From: Pseudomonas triticicola
GTDB taxonomy: Bacteria > Pseudomonadota > Gammaproteobacteria > Pseudomonadales > Pseudomonadaceae
Direction: 5' to 3'
DNA length: 64,000 bases
Assembly: GCF_019145375.1 (NCBI RefSeq)
Contig: NZ_JAHSTX010000001.1
Coordinates: forward strand, 434,001-498,000
Positions 27,508-37,488 of the stretch are shown one piece after another (position 1 is the stretch's first letter; every line of letters starts with the position of its first letter). Below the pieces are notes generated by a model. The model saw nothing but the letters and a program-made list of their open reading frames with translations. It did no database searches and was not told where the DNA came from. The position numbers were made by a program, and so were the translations under genes.

Positions 27508-29565
27508 ATGAACATGCCTGCAATCAAACCCGCCGCCGTCAAAGCGCCGGAACAAGCCAAAACCGCGATCTCGGCCCTGTGGCGCCCGGCGCTGGCGCAA
27601 GCCTTCGTCAAGCTCGACCCACGACAACTGGCGCGTTCGCCGGTGATGCTGGTGGTCGAACTGACGGCGATTTTCACCACTGTGCTGTGCTTCCTTCCGG
27701 ATGCCGACGTGCCGACCTTCGTCGCCGCGCAAATCGCTCTGTGGCTGTGGTTCACCGTGCTGTTCGCCAACTTCGCCGAGGCCCTGGCCGAAGGTCGTGG
27801 CAAGGCCCGCGCCGACAGCCTCAAGGCCGGCAGCGAAGGCCTCAGCGCCCGCTGCCGTCAGGCTGATGGCAGCTTCAGGATTGTCCCCGCCGCCAATCTG
27901 CGCAAGGGCGATGTGGTGCGAGTCGAAGCCGGGGAAATGATCCCCGGTGACGGCGAAGTCATCGAAGGTATTGCGGCGGTCAACGAAGCGGCGATCACTG
28001 GCGAATCGGCGCCGGTGATCCGTGAGTCCGGCGGCGACCGCTCGGCCGTCACCGGCAACACGCGGCTGGTCTCCGACTGGCTGCTGGTGAAGATCACCAC
28101 CAACCCTGGTGAATCGACCCTCGACCGCATGATCGCCCTGGTCGAAGGCGCCAAGCGTCAGAAGACCCCGAACGAAGTCGCGCTGGATATCCTGCTGATC
28201 GGCCTGACCCTGATCTTTCTGCTGGTGGTCGTCACCCTGCAACCGTTCGCGCACTTTGCCAATGGCAGCCTGCCGCTGGTGTTCCTCGTGGCGTTATTGG
28301 TCACGCTGATCCCGACCACCATCGGCGGTCTGCTGTCGGCCATCGGTATCGCCGGGATGGATCGGCTGGTGCGCCTGAATGTGATCGCCAAATCCGGCCG
28401 CGCGGTGGAGGCGGCGGGTGACGTGCATGTGCTGCTGCTCGACAAGACCGGCACCATCACTTTCGGCAACCGTCGTTGCAGCGCGGTGTATGCCGCGCCG
28501 GGTGTGAGCGGCCGTGAGCTGGCCGAAGGCGCGTTATTTGCTTCGCTGGCCGACGAAACCGCTGAAGGCAAGTCGATCGTCGAGTTCCTTCGTGGCCTGC
28601 ATCCGCAACCGGAGCCGGCTCCGGAAACCCTGACCGCCGTACCGTTCAGCGCGGAAACCCGCTTGTCCGGCGTCGATTATCAGGGCCGCGTGTATCGCAA
28701 AGGTGCGGTGGATTCGCTGCTGGCGTTTCTCGGTCAACAGCGTACCGATCTGGCCCCGGCGCTGGCGCGGGAAATCGACAAGATCGCCCAGAGTGGTGGC
28801 ACGCCGTTGCTGGTCTGCGCTGACGGCAAATTGCTTGGCGCGATCCATCTCAAGGACGTGGTCAAACCAGGCATCCGCGAGCGCTTCGCCGAGCTGCGCA
28901 AACTGGGAATTCGCACGGTGATGGTCACCGGCGACAACCCGCTGACCGCTGCTGCGATCGCCGCTGAAGCAGGCGTCGATGATGTGCTCGCCGAAGCCAC
29001 GCCGGAGAAGAAACTCGCGCGGATTCGTCACGAGCAGAACGACGGTCGCCTGGTCGCCATGTGCGGCGACGGCGCCAACGACGCCCCGGCGCTGGCCCAG
29101 GCAGACGTCGGCATGGCCATGAACGATGGCACACAAGCAGCACGCGAAGCGGCGAACATGGTCGACCTCGACAGCGACCCGACCAAGCTGCTCGACGTGG
29201 TGCAGATCGGCAAGGAATTGCTGGTGACCCGTGGCGCGCTGACGACTTTTTCCATCGCCAACGACATCGCCAAATACTTCGCGATTCTGCCGGCGCTGTT
29301 CGCCTCGATTTACCCGCAGTTGGGCGTGCTGAACATCATGCATCTGAGCAGTCCGCAGAGCGCGATTCTCTCGGCCATCGTCTTCAACGCACTGATCATC
29401 GTTGTGCTGATTCCACTGGCATTGCGCGGCGTGCGGGTGCAGGCGGCGAGTGCGGCGGCGTTGCTGCGGCGCAATCTGCTGATCTATGGCGTCGGCGGGA
29501 TTGCCGTGCCGTTCGTGGGGATCAAGGTGATCGACATGCTGCTTACGGCGTTGCATCTGGTGTAA
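27508..29565 (+). CDS. kdpB: Potassium-transporting ATPase subunit B (P-type ATPase)
   Basis: 685-residue catalytic subunit. The phosphorylated aspartate is in [12 protein letters not shown] at residue 312; the actuator motif [14 protein letters not shown] and the hinge motif [11 protein letters not shown] are intact. AAGGA precedes the ATG. Unlike the tight spacing between A and B, 311 bases filled with repeats follow before kdpC. Confidence 0.97.
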   Translation: MNMPAIKPAAVKAPEQAKTAISALWRPALAQAFVKLDPRQLARSPVMLVVELTAIFTTVLCFLPDADVPTFVAAQIALWLWFTVLFANFAEALAEGRGKARADSLKAGSEGLSARCRQADGSFRIVPAANLRKGDVVRVEAGEMIPGDGEVIEGIAAVNEAAITGESAPVIRESGGDRSAVTGNTRLVSDWLLVKITTNPGESTLDRMIALVEGAKRQKTPNEVALDILLIGLTLIFLLVVVTLQPFAHFANGSLPLVFLVALLVTLIPTTIGGLLSAIGIAGMDRLVRLNVIAKSGRAVEAAGDVHVLLLDKTGTITFGNRRCSAVYAAPGVSGRELAEGALFASLADETAEGKSIVEFLRGLHPQPEPAPETLTAVPFSAETRLSGVDYQGRVYRKGAVDSLLAFLGQQRTDLAPALAREIDKIAQSGGTPLLVCADGKLLGAIHLKDVVKPGIRERFAELRKLGIRTVMVTGDNPLTAAAIAAEAGVDDVLAEATPEKKLARIRHEQNDGRLVAMCGDGANDAPALAQADVGMAMNDGTQAAREAANMVDLDSDPTKLLDVVQIGKELLVTRGALTTFSIANDIAKYFAILPALFASIYPQLGVLNIMHLSSPQSAILSAIVFNALIIVVLIPLALRGVRVQAASAAALLRRNLLIYGVGGIAVPFVGIKVIDMLLTALHLV

Positions 29566-29578
29566 GGCTGAAAAGAGC

Positions 29579-29820
29579 CCCTCACCCTAGCCCTCTCCCG
29601 GGGGAGAGGGGACTGACCGAGGTGTTTGCGAGAGGTACGCCGACTTGGGATACCGAGGTGAATGCGCGATTGGAAAGCCAATCACCGTAGGGGACTGACC
29701 GAGGTGTTTGTGCGAGGTTCGCCGACCAGAAATTCCGAGCCGAACTCAGGTTTTGAACAGCATGAAGATCGGCTCCCTTTCCCCCTCGCCCCCTTGGGGG
29801 AGAGGGCTGGGGTGAGGGGG
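29579..29820. repeat. Repeat-rich insert between kdpB and kdpC
   Basis: The 311-base gap (29566-29876) carries CCCTCACCCTAGCCCTCTCC at 29579 and an inverted counterpart (GGAGAGGGCTGGGGTGAGGG) ending near 29819, each with its own local GGGGGAGAGGG-type palindrome. Between them GGACTGACCGAGGTGTTTG occurs twice, at about 29610 and 29692. No protein is likely here. The structure suggests a small mobile intergenic repeat inserted into the operon; the local palindromes could stall or terminate transcription. Confidence 0.75.
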
Positions 29821-29876
29821 AAAGGATCTCCCTGACACCCGGCAAAAGTTTGTCCAACGAATTCGAGGATCTTGAA

Positions 29877-30422
29877 ATGTCCACAATGATACGCCCGGCC
29901 CTGACCCTGTTGGCGCTGATGACCCTGATCACCGGCGTCGCCTATCCACTCGCGGTCACCGGCATCGCCCAGGTCGCTTTCCCGGCTCAGGCCAACGGCA
30001 GCCTGATCCACGACGCCGACGGCAAAGTCCGCGGCTCGGCGCTGATCGCCCAGGATTTCAGCGGCGACAACTGGTTCCACCCACGCCCGTCCGCCGGGGC
30101 TTATGCCACCGTCGCCAGCGGCGCCAGCAACCTCGCGCCGAGCAATCCGGCCCTCGCGACCCGCGTAATCGAAGACGCGCAAAAACAACAAGTCGCTGGG
30201 CAGGGGCCGGTGCCATTGGCCTTGCTGACCACCTCCGCCAGCGGCCTCGATCCGCACTTGCCACCGGCGGCAATTGCCTATCAACTGGCGCGTGTCGCAG
30301 CAGCGCGCAACCTGCCGGTGTCGACCTTGCAGCAACTGCTCGATAAGCACATCGAACAGCCGCTGGTTGGGCCGCCGGTGGTGAATGTGCTGGAGCTGAA
30401 TCTGGCACTGCAAAACCTGTAA
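29877..30422 (+). CDS. kdpC: Potassium-transporting ATPase subunit C
   Basis: 181-residue single-span subunit that stabilises the complex and promotes ATP binding. It has the N-terminal membrane segment ([21 protein letters not shown]), [20 protein letters not shown] and the family's [15 protein letters not shown] motif (here [12 protein letters not shown]). GAGGAT precedes ATG 29877. An ATG at 29886 is a possible alternative start. It is separated from kdpB by the repeat insert and from kdpD by a REP doublet. Confidence 0.95.
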   Translation: MSTMIRPALTLLALMTLITGVAYPLAVTGIAQVAFPAQANGSLIHDADGKVRGSALIAQDFSGDNWFHPRPSAGAYATVASGASNLAPSNPALATRVIEDAQKQQVAGQGPVPLALLTTSASGLDPHLPPAAIAYQLARVAAARNLPVSTLQQLLDKHIEQPLVGPPVVNVLELNLALQNL

Positions 30423-30438
30423 TCGGCGGCGCGGCCAT

Positions 30439-30502
30439 TCGCGAGCAGGCTCGCTCCCACCTTTGGAATGCATATCCATGTGGGAGCGAGCCTGCTCGCG
30501 AA
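30439..30502. repeat. REP doublet (REPIN), short-spacer type
   Basis: TTCGCGAGCAGGCTCGCTCC at 30439 and the inverted GTGGGAGCGAGCCTGCTCGC ending at 30502, with about 19 bases between. It occupies the kdpC-kdpD gap and could fold as a long hairpin in the operon transcript. Confidence 0.92.
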
Positions 30503-30554
30503 GGCGCCCTGACAGTCACCGCATAAACCTCAGAAGAAAGAGAGCATCCCCAGC

Positions 30555-33206
30555 ATGAGCGACTCCGGCCGCGCCGACGCACTGTTAGCAGACCTGCCCC
30601 GCGATGGCCGTGGCCGGCTCAAGGTTTTTCTCGGCGCGGCGCCCGGGGTCGGCAAGACCTACGCCATGCTCCAGGCTGCCCACACGCAACTGCGCCAAGG
30701 CGTGAAGGTCCTCGCCGGCGTGGTCGAAACCCATGGCCGCGCCGAAACCGAAGCCTTGCTCGGTGGCCTGCCGCAGCAACCACTGGTGCGCAGCGAATAC
30801 CGTGGCGTGCTGCTTGAGGAAATGGACCTCGACGGCATTCTCGCGGCCAAGCCGAAGCTTGTGCTGGTGGATGAACTGGCCCACAGCAACGCCCCCGGCA
30901 GCCGTCACGCCAAGCGCTGGCAAGACATTCAGGAACTGCTCGCCGCCGGCATCGACGTGTTCACCACGGTCAACGTCCAGCACCTGGAAAGCCTGAATGA
31001 TCAGGTGCGCGGCATCACTGGCGTGCAGGTGCGCGAAACCCTGCCGGACTGGGTGTTGCAGGAAGCTTTCGAGCTGCTGCTGATCGACTTGCCGCCGCGT
31101 GAATTGCTCGAGCGTCTGCGCGAAGGCAAGGTCTACGTGCCGGAACAGGCCCGCGCAGCGATCGATGCGTTTTTCACCCAGACCAACCTCACCGCGTTGC
31201 GCGAACTGGCGATGCAAACCGCCGCTGCGCAGGTCGATAACGATCTCGCTCAAGGCTATCGCCAGCTCGGTCAGGCCGCCCCGGCAGTGCGCGGGCGATT
31301 GCTGGTCGGCGTCGATGGTGATGCGCAAGCCGAACGCCTGGTACGGCATGCCAGTCGTGTCGCCCAGCGCCGGCATTTACCGTGGAGTCTGGTGCATGTC
31401 GATAACGGCAGCGTACGCGACGAGCAATCGCGGTTGCGTTTGCAAAGCGCCCAGCAACTGGCCGAACGCCTCGGTGGCGAAGTGGTGCTGTTGCGGGCCG
31501 GCGAAGTGGCGAAAACCCTGATTCAACACGCCGCCGAGCGCCGCGCCAGTCTGTTGCTGGTCGGCCAGTCGCGGCCACGCTTGCGCCGTCGCCTGTTCGG
31601 CGGTGGTCTGGCGGCGCGCCTGCTGCGTCAGGCTCACGGTCTGGAAATCAACGTGCTCGACAGTGATCACGAGCAGCACCAACCGCGCCCGCGCAATTCA
31701 GTCACGCTGGTATGGTTCGACTACGCGCTGGCGCTGGTCGCGACGTTGTTGGCCACGGCCTTGGCCTGGGCGGTGTCGAGTGTGTTGCCGTTGCCGAACA
31801 TCTCCTTGGTGTTTCTCGCGGCGGTGTTGCTGGTGGCGGTGCGCAGCAGCCTCGGCCCGGCGCTGGCCTGTGCGGCGCTGTCGTTTCTCACCTACGATTT
31901 TCTATTCATCCCGCCGAATTTCTCGTTCAGCATTCAGCGCGAAGAAGACGTGCTGACGCTGCTGTTCTTCCTGTTGATGGCGGCGCTCACCGGCAACCTT
32001 GCGGCGCGTCAGCGGCGGCAGTTGCAGGCTTTGCGCGATACCCAGGAAGAGACCAGCGAACTGCTCGACCTGTCGCGCAAACTCACCGCCGCGACGGATC
32101 GCCAAGCCGTGATCAGCGCTGCCGCGCAACACCTCGAAGGCTGGAGCGATGTGCAATTGTGCTTGCTCAACCGCGACGGCCAGGGCGGCTGGAAAGTCGA
32201 AACCGGCGGGCCACTGCAATTTACCGAGGCCGAACGCGCCGCCGCCGATTGGGCCTGGCAACACGATCAACCGGCGGGCAAGGGCACCGGTACCTTGCCG
32301 CTGGGGCGTTGGTGGTGGTGGCCGTTGTCGGTGGAGGACGGGCCGCTGGCGTTGCTTGGTGTTTGCGCCAAGGAAAGCCAGAGCTTGAGCGGTCAGCGCC
32401 GACGTTTGCTCACTGCGCTGAGCCAGCCGTTGGCGCAAGCCCTGGCCCGCGCGCAATTGGCCGATGACCTTGAAGCGGCGCGTCTGCACGGCGAAACCGA
32501 ACAGTTGCGCAGCGCCTTGCTGGCCTCGGTGTCCCACGATTTGCGCACGCCGCTGACGGCCATGCGCGGCAGCATCGACAGCCTGTTGGCCCTCGGCGAA
32601 GCGATCCCGCTGGAGGATCGCCGCGAGCTGCTCGAAGGCACCCGCGATGAGGCCGAACGCCTCGACCGCTACATTCAGAACCTGCTCGATATGACCCGCC
32701 TCGGCCACGGCGCCTTGAAGCTGGCGCGGGACTGGGTGTCGCCAGCCGATATCGTCGGCAGTTCACTCAACCGCCTGCGCGCGGTGCTGGCGCCGCTGCA
32801 GGTCAGCACCGAGGTGCCGGCCGAGTTGCCGCTGCTGTATGTGCACGCGGCGCTGATCGAACAGGCGCTGGTTAACGTGCTGGAAAACGCCGCGCGATTT
32901 TCCCCCAGCCACGGTCGCCTGCAACTGCACGCCGGCGCCGATGAGCAGGAGATTTTCTTTGCGGTCAGCGATGAAGGCCCGGGGATTCCCGAAGAGGACC
33001 GAGCGAAGATTTTCGACATGTTCTACACCGCCGCGCGCGGCGATCGCGGCGGGCAGGGCACGGGGTTGGGGCTGGCGATCTGTCAGGGCATGGTCGGCGC
33101 CCACGGTGGGCGCATTTCCGTGGCTGACGGCATCGACGGGCGCGGCACCTGCATCACCTTGCACCTGCCGTTGCAGGCGCAGCCGGGGATGGACGGTGAA
33201 GCTTGA
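30555..33206 (+). CDS. kdpD: Two-component sensor histidine kinase KdpD
   Basis: 883-residue membrane sensor of potassium limitation. The N-terminal KdpD domain begins with FLGAAPGVGKTYAM (residues about 25-38), followed by a universal-stress-like domain (about 250-370). Four transmembrane segments (about 385-480) and a GAF-like region come next. The phosphorylatable His is in SVSHDLRTPL near residue 661, and the ATPase core carries NVLENAARFSP and DEGPGIPEEDR. It phosphorylates KdpE, encoded 48 bases downstream. Confidence 0.96.
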   Translation: MSDSGRADALLADLPRDGRGRLKVFLGAAPGVGKTYAMLQAAHTQLRQGVKVLAGVVETHGRAETEALLGGLPQQPLVRSEYRGVLLEEMDLDGILAAKPKLVLVDELAHSNAPGSRHAKRWQDIQELLAAGIDVFTTVNVQHLESLNDQVRGITGVQVRETLPDWVLQEAFELLLIDLPPRELLERLREGKVYVPEQARAAIDAFFTQTNLTALRELAMQTAAAQVDNDLAQGYRQLGQAAPAVRGRLLVGVDGDAQAERLVRHASRVAQRRHLPWSLVHVDNGSVRDEQSRLRLQSAQQLAERLGGEVVLLRAGEVAKTLIQHAAERRASLLLVGQSRPRLRRRLFGGGLAARLLRQAHGLEINVLDSDHEQHQPRPRNSVTLVWFDYALALVATLLATALAWAVSSVLPLPNISLVFLAAVLLVAVRSSLGPALACAALSFLTYDFLFIPPNFSFSIQREEDVLTLLFFLLMAALTGNLAARQRRQLQALRDTQEETSELLDLSRKLTAATDRQAVISAAAQHLEGWSDVQLCLLNRDGQGGWKVETGGPLQFTEAERAAADWAWQHDQPAGKGTGTLPLGRWWWWPLSVEDGPLALLGVCAKESQSLSGQRRRLLTALSQPLAQALARAQLADDLEAARLHGETEQLRSALLASVSHDLRTPLTAMRGSIDSLLALGEAIPLEDRRELLEGTRDEAERLDRYIQNLLDMTRLGHGALKLARDWVSPADIVGSSLNRLRAVLAPLQVSTEVPAELPLLYVHAALIEQALVNVLENAARFSPSHGRLQLHAGADEQEIFFAVSDEGPGIPEEDRAKIFDMFYTAARGDRGGQGTGLGLAICQGMVGAHGGRISVADGIDGRGTCITLHLPLQAQPGMDGEA

Positions 33207-33254
33207 AGTCGACTGCGCTACTCTCTTGCCACTCTTTTGTGTTGATGTGAATTC

Positions 33255-33950
33255 ATGAGCCAGACCGCGACCATTTTGGTCATCGATGACGAACCGCAGA
33301 TCCGCAAATTCCTGCGCATCAGCCTCGCTTCACAAGGCTACAAAGTGCTCGAAGCCGGCACCGGCGCTGAAGGCCTGGCGCAAGCCGCGCTGAGCAAACC
33401 GGACCTGGTGGTGCTCGACCTCGGGTTGCCGGACATGGACGGTCAGCAGGTCCTGCGCGAGTTGCGCGAGTGGGCGACCACGCCAGTGCTGGTGTTGTCG
33501 GTGCGTGCCAGTGAAGGGCAGAAGGTCGAAGCGCTGGATGGCGGCGCCAATGACTACGTGACCAAACCGTTCGGCATTCAGGAATTTCTCGCCCGGGTTC
33601 GTGCGTTATTGCGTCAGGCACCAGCGGGCGAGGCGCAACCGGCGGCGCTGAGTTTCGGCCCGTTGACTGTAGATCTGGCCTATCGGCGCGTGCTGCTCGA
33701 CGGCGCCGAAGTCGCCCTGACCCGCAAGGAATACGCGGTGCTCGCGCAATTGGCGCGGCATCCGGGGCGGGTGATCACCCAGCAGCAGTTGCTCAAGGAT
33801 ATCTGGGGGCCGACGCACACCGAGGACAGTCATTACCTGCGCATCGTGGTCGGGCATCTGCGGCAGAAACTGGCGGATGACCCGACCCGGCCGCGGTTTA
33901 TCGTGACTGAGGCGGGGGTTGGGTATCGGTTGTTGAGTGAAGCTGGTTGA
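33255..33950 (+). CDS. kdpE: Two-component response regulator KdpE
   Basis: 231-residue OmpR/PhoB-type regulator that activates the kdp promoter. The receiver domain starts ILVIDDEPQIRKFL; the phosphoacceptor Asp is in VVLDLGLPDMDG, and the conserved Lys is in YVTKPF. The C-terminal winged helix has LTRKEYAVLAQLARHPG and HYLRIVVGHLRQKL. It ends the Kdp cluster; a REP doublet follows within 10 bases. Confidence 0.96.
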   Translation: MSQTATILVIDDEPQIRKFLRISLASQGYKVLEAGTGAEGLAQAALSKPDLVVLDLGLPDMDGQQVLRELREWATTPVLVLSVRASEGQKVEALDGGANDYVTKPFGIQEFLARVRALLRQAPAGEAQPAALSFGPLTVDLAYRRVLLDGAEVALTRKEYAVLAQLARHPGRVITQQQLLKDIWGPTHTEDSHYLRIVVGHLRQKLADDPTRPRFIVTEAGVGYRLLSEAG

Positions 33951-33959
33951 GCTGACGCT

Positions 33960-34024
33960 TTCGCGAGCAGGCTCGCTCCCACAGGGGAATGCATTTCAAA
34001 TGTGGGAGCGAGCCTGCTCGCGAA
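33960..34024. repeat. REP doublet (REPIN), short-spacer type
   Basis: TTCGCGAGCAGGCTCGCTCC and its inverse 20 bases later, between the convergent kdpE and patatin genes, where it may act as a transcription end. Confidence 0.92.
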
Positions 34025-34059
34025 GAGGCCATCAAATACTCCGAAAAATCCGCATCAGA

Positions 34060-35097
34060 TCAACCCTGCTCCTGCTCATACCGATCCAGCGTATCACTGG
34101 CAATCTCCCGCCCCAGCGCGATCAGTTCCGGCGCTTTGTAGAACTCGAAAAACCGGCACACCCGCTTCGGCACGTTGATCAGGATATCCGGCGGATACCC
34201 GGCAATCTTGTACTGCGCCAGTGAGGTCTGCATCACCTCGAAACTCTGGTTGATCAAATCCAGCAGCGACGCCGGCCCGACGTTATCGATGATGAATGAA
34301 CCGGTAGCGGATTTCGGCGCGCCTTCGCGTTCCGGGGCGGCGGCCGGTTGCTGGCTTTCCGGTTCGACGCCTTCGAGCCACGGATTGATCTCCGCCGCCT
34401 CGGCGCGCAAGGCTTCCTGTTCCAGCTTCAACAATTGCTCGGCCTGTTTACGGCGGAATGGCAACTTCGAACCCATGGATTTGATCAGACTGTCGAAGCG
34501 CGAACGGAACGCCGCTGGCCGCTCGATCACCGGCAACTTGTACTGCCGCTGGTTGGTGGCGTTGAGGTTGACCGCGATGATCAGATCGCAGTGGCTCGAC
34601 ACCACCGGAACGATCGGCAACGGATTGAGAATGCCGCCGTCGACCAGCATGCGATTGCCCTGCATCACCGGGGTAAACAGGCTGGGAATCGCCGCAGAGG
34701 CGCGCATGGCCTGGTGCAGGCAGCCTTCCTGAAACCAGATTTCCTGCTGATTGGTCAGGTCGGCGGCGACGGCGGTGTAGGGGATGCGTAGGTCTTCGAT
34801 GTTGATCTCGCCGACGATCTTGCGAATCTGCCCGAAGACCTTTTCACCGCGAATCGCGCCGAGACGGAAACTCACATCGACCAGGCGCAGCACGTCGAGG
34901 TAATCAAGGCTTTCTATCCAGCGCCGGTACTCATCCAGTTTGCCGGCGGCATAGATCCCGCCGACCACCGCGCCCATCGAACAACCGGCAATGCAGGCGA
35001 TGTCGTAGCCGCGTTTTTCAATTTCTTCGATAACGCCGATATGGGCATAGCCCCGGGCGCCACCGGAGCCCAGCACCAGTGCGACACGCTTTTTCAT
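34060..35097 (-). CDS. Patatin-like phospholipase family protein
   Basis: 345-residue serine lipase/acyl hydrolase of the patatin/RssA group. The oxyanion loop GSGGARGYAH is at residues 10-19, the nucleophile Ser40 lies in GCSMGA, and the catalytic Asp of the Ser-Asp dyad is in VDGGILNPLP. There is no signal peptide, so it is probably cytoplasmic. GGGAGGAAG lies before ATG 35097. The C-terminal third is charged and poorly conserved. Substrate unknown. Confidence 0.88.
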   Translation of the reverse strand: MKKRVALVLGSGGARGYAHIGVIEEIEKRGYDIACIAGCSMGAVVGGIYAAGKLDEYRRWIESLDYLDVLRLVDVSFRLGAIRGEKVFGQIRKIVGEINIEDLRIPYTAVAADLTNQQEIWFQEGCLHQAMRASAAIPSLFTPVMQGNRMLVDGGILNPLPIVPVVSSHCDLIIAVNLNATNQRQYKLPVIERPAAFRSRFDSLIKSMGSKLPFRRKQAEQLLKLEQEALRAEAAEINPWLEGVEPESQQPAAAPEREGAPKSATGSFIIDNVGPASLLDLINQSFEVMQTSLAQYKIAGYPPDILINVPKRVCRFFEFYKAPELIALGREIASDTLDRYEQEQG

Positions 35098-35311
35098 CAA
35101 ACTTCCTCCCGACAAGCCTGCACAATGCACGCATCGGCCAAGCGGCTCAATCGCCAAGGTCGTTGCGCGAAGCGGTGACGTCGTTTTTCGTTCGCGGCGC
35201 ACGCTTGCGCGCTATGCTCTGCGCCACGTGGTTTGACCGGCGAGCGAGGCACTTTTTCGCCGCTTGGCCGTCTTACCTGCACGACTGTTGACCTACCTTG
35301 AGGTGTGAGTG

Positions 35312-35590
35312 ATGAAAGCCTGGATCTGTGTACCGTTGATGGCTCTGGTTCTGGCCGGTTGCGCCGGCAAAACCGCGTACCGCGACAGCTGCGGCAGCCA
35401 ACTCGACGCGGCCTGGCACGAACTGGACCTGGCCAAGGCTGAAGGCTTCGCCGGCACCGTCAGCTATTCCAAAGCGCTGTCGCTGCTGACCGCCGCCAAG
35501 ACCCAGCAACAATTCGAAGGCTTCGAAGGCTGCAGCAAGAAAGCCGAGAAAGCCCGCTTCTACATTCGCGAATCCCGCGCAGGACGTTAA
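35312..35590 (+). CDS. Small lipoprotein, unknown function
   Basis: 92 residues with a signal peptide and lipobox (LMALVLAGC; mature Cys near residue 17). The mature part is hydrophilic and helical, with two further cysteines (DSCGSQLD and FEGCSKK). GAGG lies about 8 bases before ATG 35312; a GTG one codon earlier is also possible. It precedes the CHAD gene, with a repeat between. I recognise no named family. Confidence 0.75.
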   Translation: MKAWICVPLMALVLAGCAGKTAYRDSCGSQLDAAWHELDLAKAEGFAGTVSYSKALSLLTAAKTQQQFEGFEGCSKKAEKARFYIRESRAGR

Positions 35591-35597
35591 AAAAGCA

Positions 35598-35676
35598 GCT
35601 GCAAGTTTCAAGCTCCAAGCGGCAAGCTTTGAAGCAAACGCATTCAGCTTGAAGCTTGTAGCTAGAAGCTTGCAGC
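35598..35676. repeat. Imperfect inverted repeat of the AAGCTTG type
   Basis: GCTGCAAGTTTCAAGCTCC.. (35598-35620) pairs with ..CTAGAAGCTTGCAGC (35654-35676), about 18 of 23 positions matching, around a 33-base centre that itself holds more AAGCTT units. It fills the gap before the CHAD gene; a second type of intergenic repeat besides the REP doublets. Confidence 0.7.
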
Positions 35677-35695
35677 CGTCTACGGAGTAGACCCC

Positions 35696-36457
35696 ATGAT
35701 CGATCGCTTGGTGGCTCATGTGTTGAGCCTGGATGTGCGGCTGCTGGCATGTCAGGCGCGCTTGACTGCGCGCACTGATCCAGAGGCGTTGCATGATTTG
35801 CGCACTACGGTGCGGCGCTTGCGCAGTCTGTTGCGGCCGTTGCGTGGCTTGCCGGGAGTCGAGCAACTGGAGGCGGCGGCTTCGGCAGTGGGTGATCTGA
35901 CCACACCGTGGCGTGATCGCGAAGTGCTGGCGGCGTATCTGCTCGAGCATGATCAACCCGAGGCTGCGCAGCGGCGTCTGGCGCAAATGGACGAGGCGTA
36001 TCCGGCGCTGGCGGCGAGTGCGGAACTGGCTTCGTTGCTGATGATTCTTGACGCCTTTCCACGATTTTTGCGCGCGTCCCAGCGTCAGGGTCTGCTCAAG
36101 GATCTGGATAAACGCATCGAAAAACGCTTGGGCAAACAATGGCAAAAGCTCGACGCGGCGCTGCACGATCCCGCCCATGACCGCCATCGTCTGCGCCTGC
36201 TGATCAAGCGCGTGCGCTATGGCATCGAAGCCTATCCCGAGCTGGATCGCTTGCCGAAACCGGCTTACAAACGCCTGAAATCCGCGCAAGGCGCACTGGG
36301 CGATTGGCACGATTGCTGGCAATGGCTGGCCCGCGCCGAGCAGGAAGCCGATCTGCAACCGTGCGTGGCGACTTGGCAGGCGGGGTTGATCAAGGCAGAG
36401 CTGAAGGCCGATCAAGTGCTGGAAAAGCTCAGCGTGACGTGTTTCAAACATTCCTGA
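35696..36457 (+). CDS. CHAD domain protein
   Basis: 253-residue all-helical protein with a CHAD domain, a histidine- and arginine-rich fold that binds inorganic polyphosphate. Typical features are DPEALHDLRTTVRRLRSLLRP (near residue 26), RDREVLAAYLLE and HDRHRLRLLIKRVRYGIE near residue 165. No CYTH triphosphatase domain is fused and none lies adjacent. GGAG precedes the ATG. Its role here, perhaps granule association, is inferred only from the family. Confidence 0.88.
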   Translation: MIDRLVAHVLSLDVRLLACQARLTARTDPEALHDLRTTVRRLRSLLRPLRGLPGVEQLEAAASAVGDLTTPWRDREVLAAYLLEHDQPEAAQRRLAQMDEAYPALAASAELASLLMILDAFPRFLRASQRQGLLKDLDKRIEKRLGKQWQKLDAALHDPAHDRHRLRLLIKRVRYGIEAYPELDRLPKPAYKRLKSAQGALGDWHDCWQWLARAEQEADLQPCVATWQAGLIKAELKADQVLEKLSVTCFKHS

Positions 36458-36474
36458 AGATGACTCCGTTCCCC

Positions 36475-36564
36475 TGTGGGAGCGAGCCTGCTCGCGAAGG
36501 GGCCGTGTCAGTCGCAATCGTTGTTGACTGATCGACCGCTTTCGCGAGCAGGCTCGCTCCCACA
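36475..36564. repeat. REP doublet (REPIN), long-spacer type
   Basis: GTGGGAGCGAGCCTGCTCGC first, then TTCGCGAGCAGGCTCGCTCC after about 42 bases: the mirror arrangement of the short-spacer doublets. The spacer contains GTGTCAGTC, shared with the doublet at 39643. Confidence 0.92.
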
Positions 36565-36692
36565 AGGGAATTCGTCGTTACACGAATCGGGTCAAGGCCT
36601 ATCTGTCAGCCCATTTGACCGGAATAGACGCTGCGCCGCTGCCCCAGGCTGGGTAAGATCCGCGCATTCCTTTCTCGTTTTCCGAGGTTGTC

Positions 36693-37487
36693 ATGCGCTT
36701 TTGCGATCTGCTCGATGCTGTCCGCCAACAACCTGAAGTGACCATCCCCGCCGAATGGGGGCAGGGCCGTGCCAGTTTTGGCGGGCTGGTGGCCGCGCTG
36801 CAGTTTGAAGCCATGCGCGCCGGGGTGCCGACGCAGCGCCCGGTGCGTTCGCTGGCGATTACCTTTGTCGGCCCGGTCGAGCCGGAAGTGCCGGTGAGTT
36901 TCGAAGTGGACGTGCTGCGTGAAGGCAAAGCCGTCAGCCAGGTGTTGGGCCGCGCCATGCAAAATGGCCAAGTGGTGACGATCATTCAGGGCAGCTTCGG
37001 TGCCTCGCGGCCCTCGGAAGTCGCCGTCGAAGCCTACCCGGCGCCAACGATGAAACACTGGGACGAATGCCAGGAGCTGCCCTACATCAAAGGCGTGACC
37101 CCGGAATTCATGCGCCATCTGGCGATGCGCTGGAGCGTCGGCGGTATTCCGTTCTCCGGCACGGCATCGCGCTTGATGGGCGGCTGGGTGCGGTTGCGTG
37201 GGGATGTCAAAGAGGAGCCGGTCAACGAGGCGCATCTGCTGGCGCTGGTGGATGCCTGGCCGCCGGCGCTGTTGCCGTATCTGAAGAAACCGGCACCGGG
37301 TAGCACGCTGACCTGGACCATCGAATTCGTGCAGCCGTTACACGACTTGAGCACGCTGGACTGGTGCCAATACCTGGCCGACATCGAATACGCAGCCGAC
37401 GGCTACGGCCATGTCGCCGCGAAGTTGTGGAGTGCGAAGGGAGAGTTGATTGCCATGAGTCGGCAGACCGTGACAATTTTCGCCTGA
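36693..37487 (+). CDS. Acyl-CoA thioesterase family protein (TesB-like double hotdog)
   Basis: 264 residues with two hotdog-like halves. The N-terminal half has WGQGRASFGGLVAAL, the usual opening of TesB-like thioesterases, then TFVGPVEPEVPVSFEVDVLREGK. The C-terminal half has WTIEFVQPLHDLSTLDWCQY and ends SRQTVTIFA. It probably hydrolyses medium- or long-chain acyl-CoA; the substrate cannot be read. ATG 36693 has GAGG five bases upstream. It stands alone between a REP doublet and a convergent gene whose end is 1 base away. Confidence 0.85.
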   Translation: MRFCDLLDAVRQQPEVTIPAEWGQGRASFGGLVAALQFEAMRAGVPTQRPVRSLAITFVGPVEPEVPVSFEVDVLREGKAVSQVLGRAMQNGQVVTIIQGSFGASRPSEVAVEAYPAPTMKHWDECQELPYIKGVTPEFMRHLAMRWSVGGIPFSGTASRLMGGWVRLRGDVKEEPVNEAHLLALVDAWPPALLPYLKKPAPGSTLTWTIEFVQPLHDLSTLDWCQYLADIEYAADGYGHVAAKLWSAKGELIAMSRQTVTIFA

Positions 37488-37488
37488 C

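Noticed and set aside
29579..29820. Repeat block considered as an insertion sequence
   Set aside because: Only about 240 bases long, with no transposase frame and no clear target duplication.
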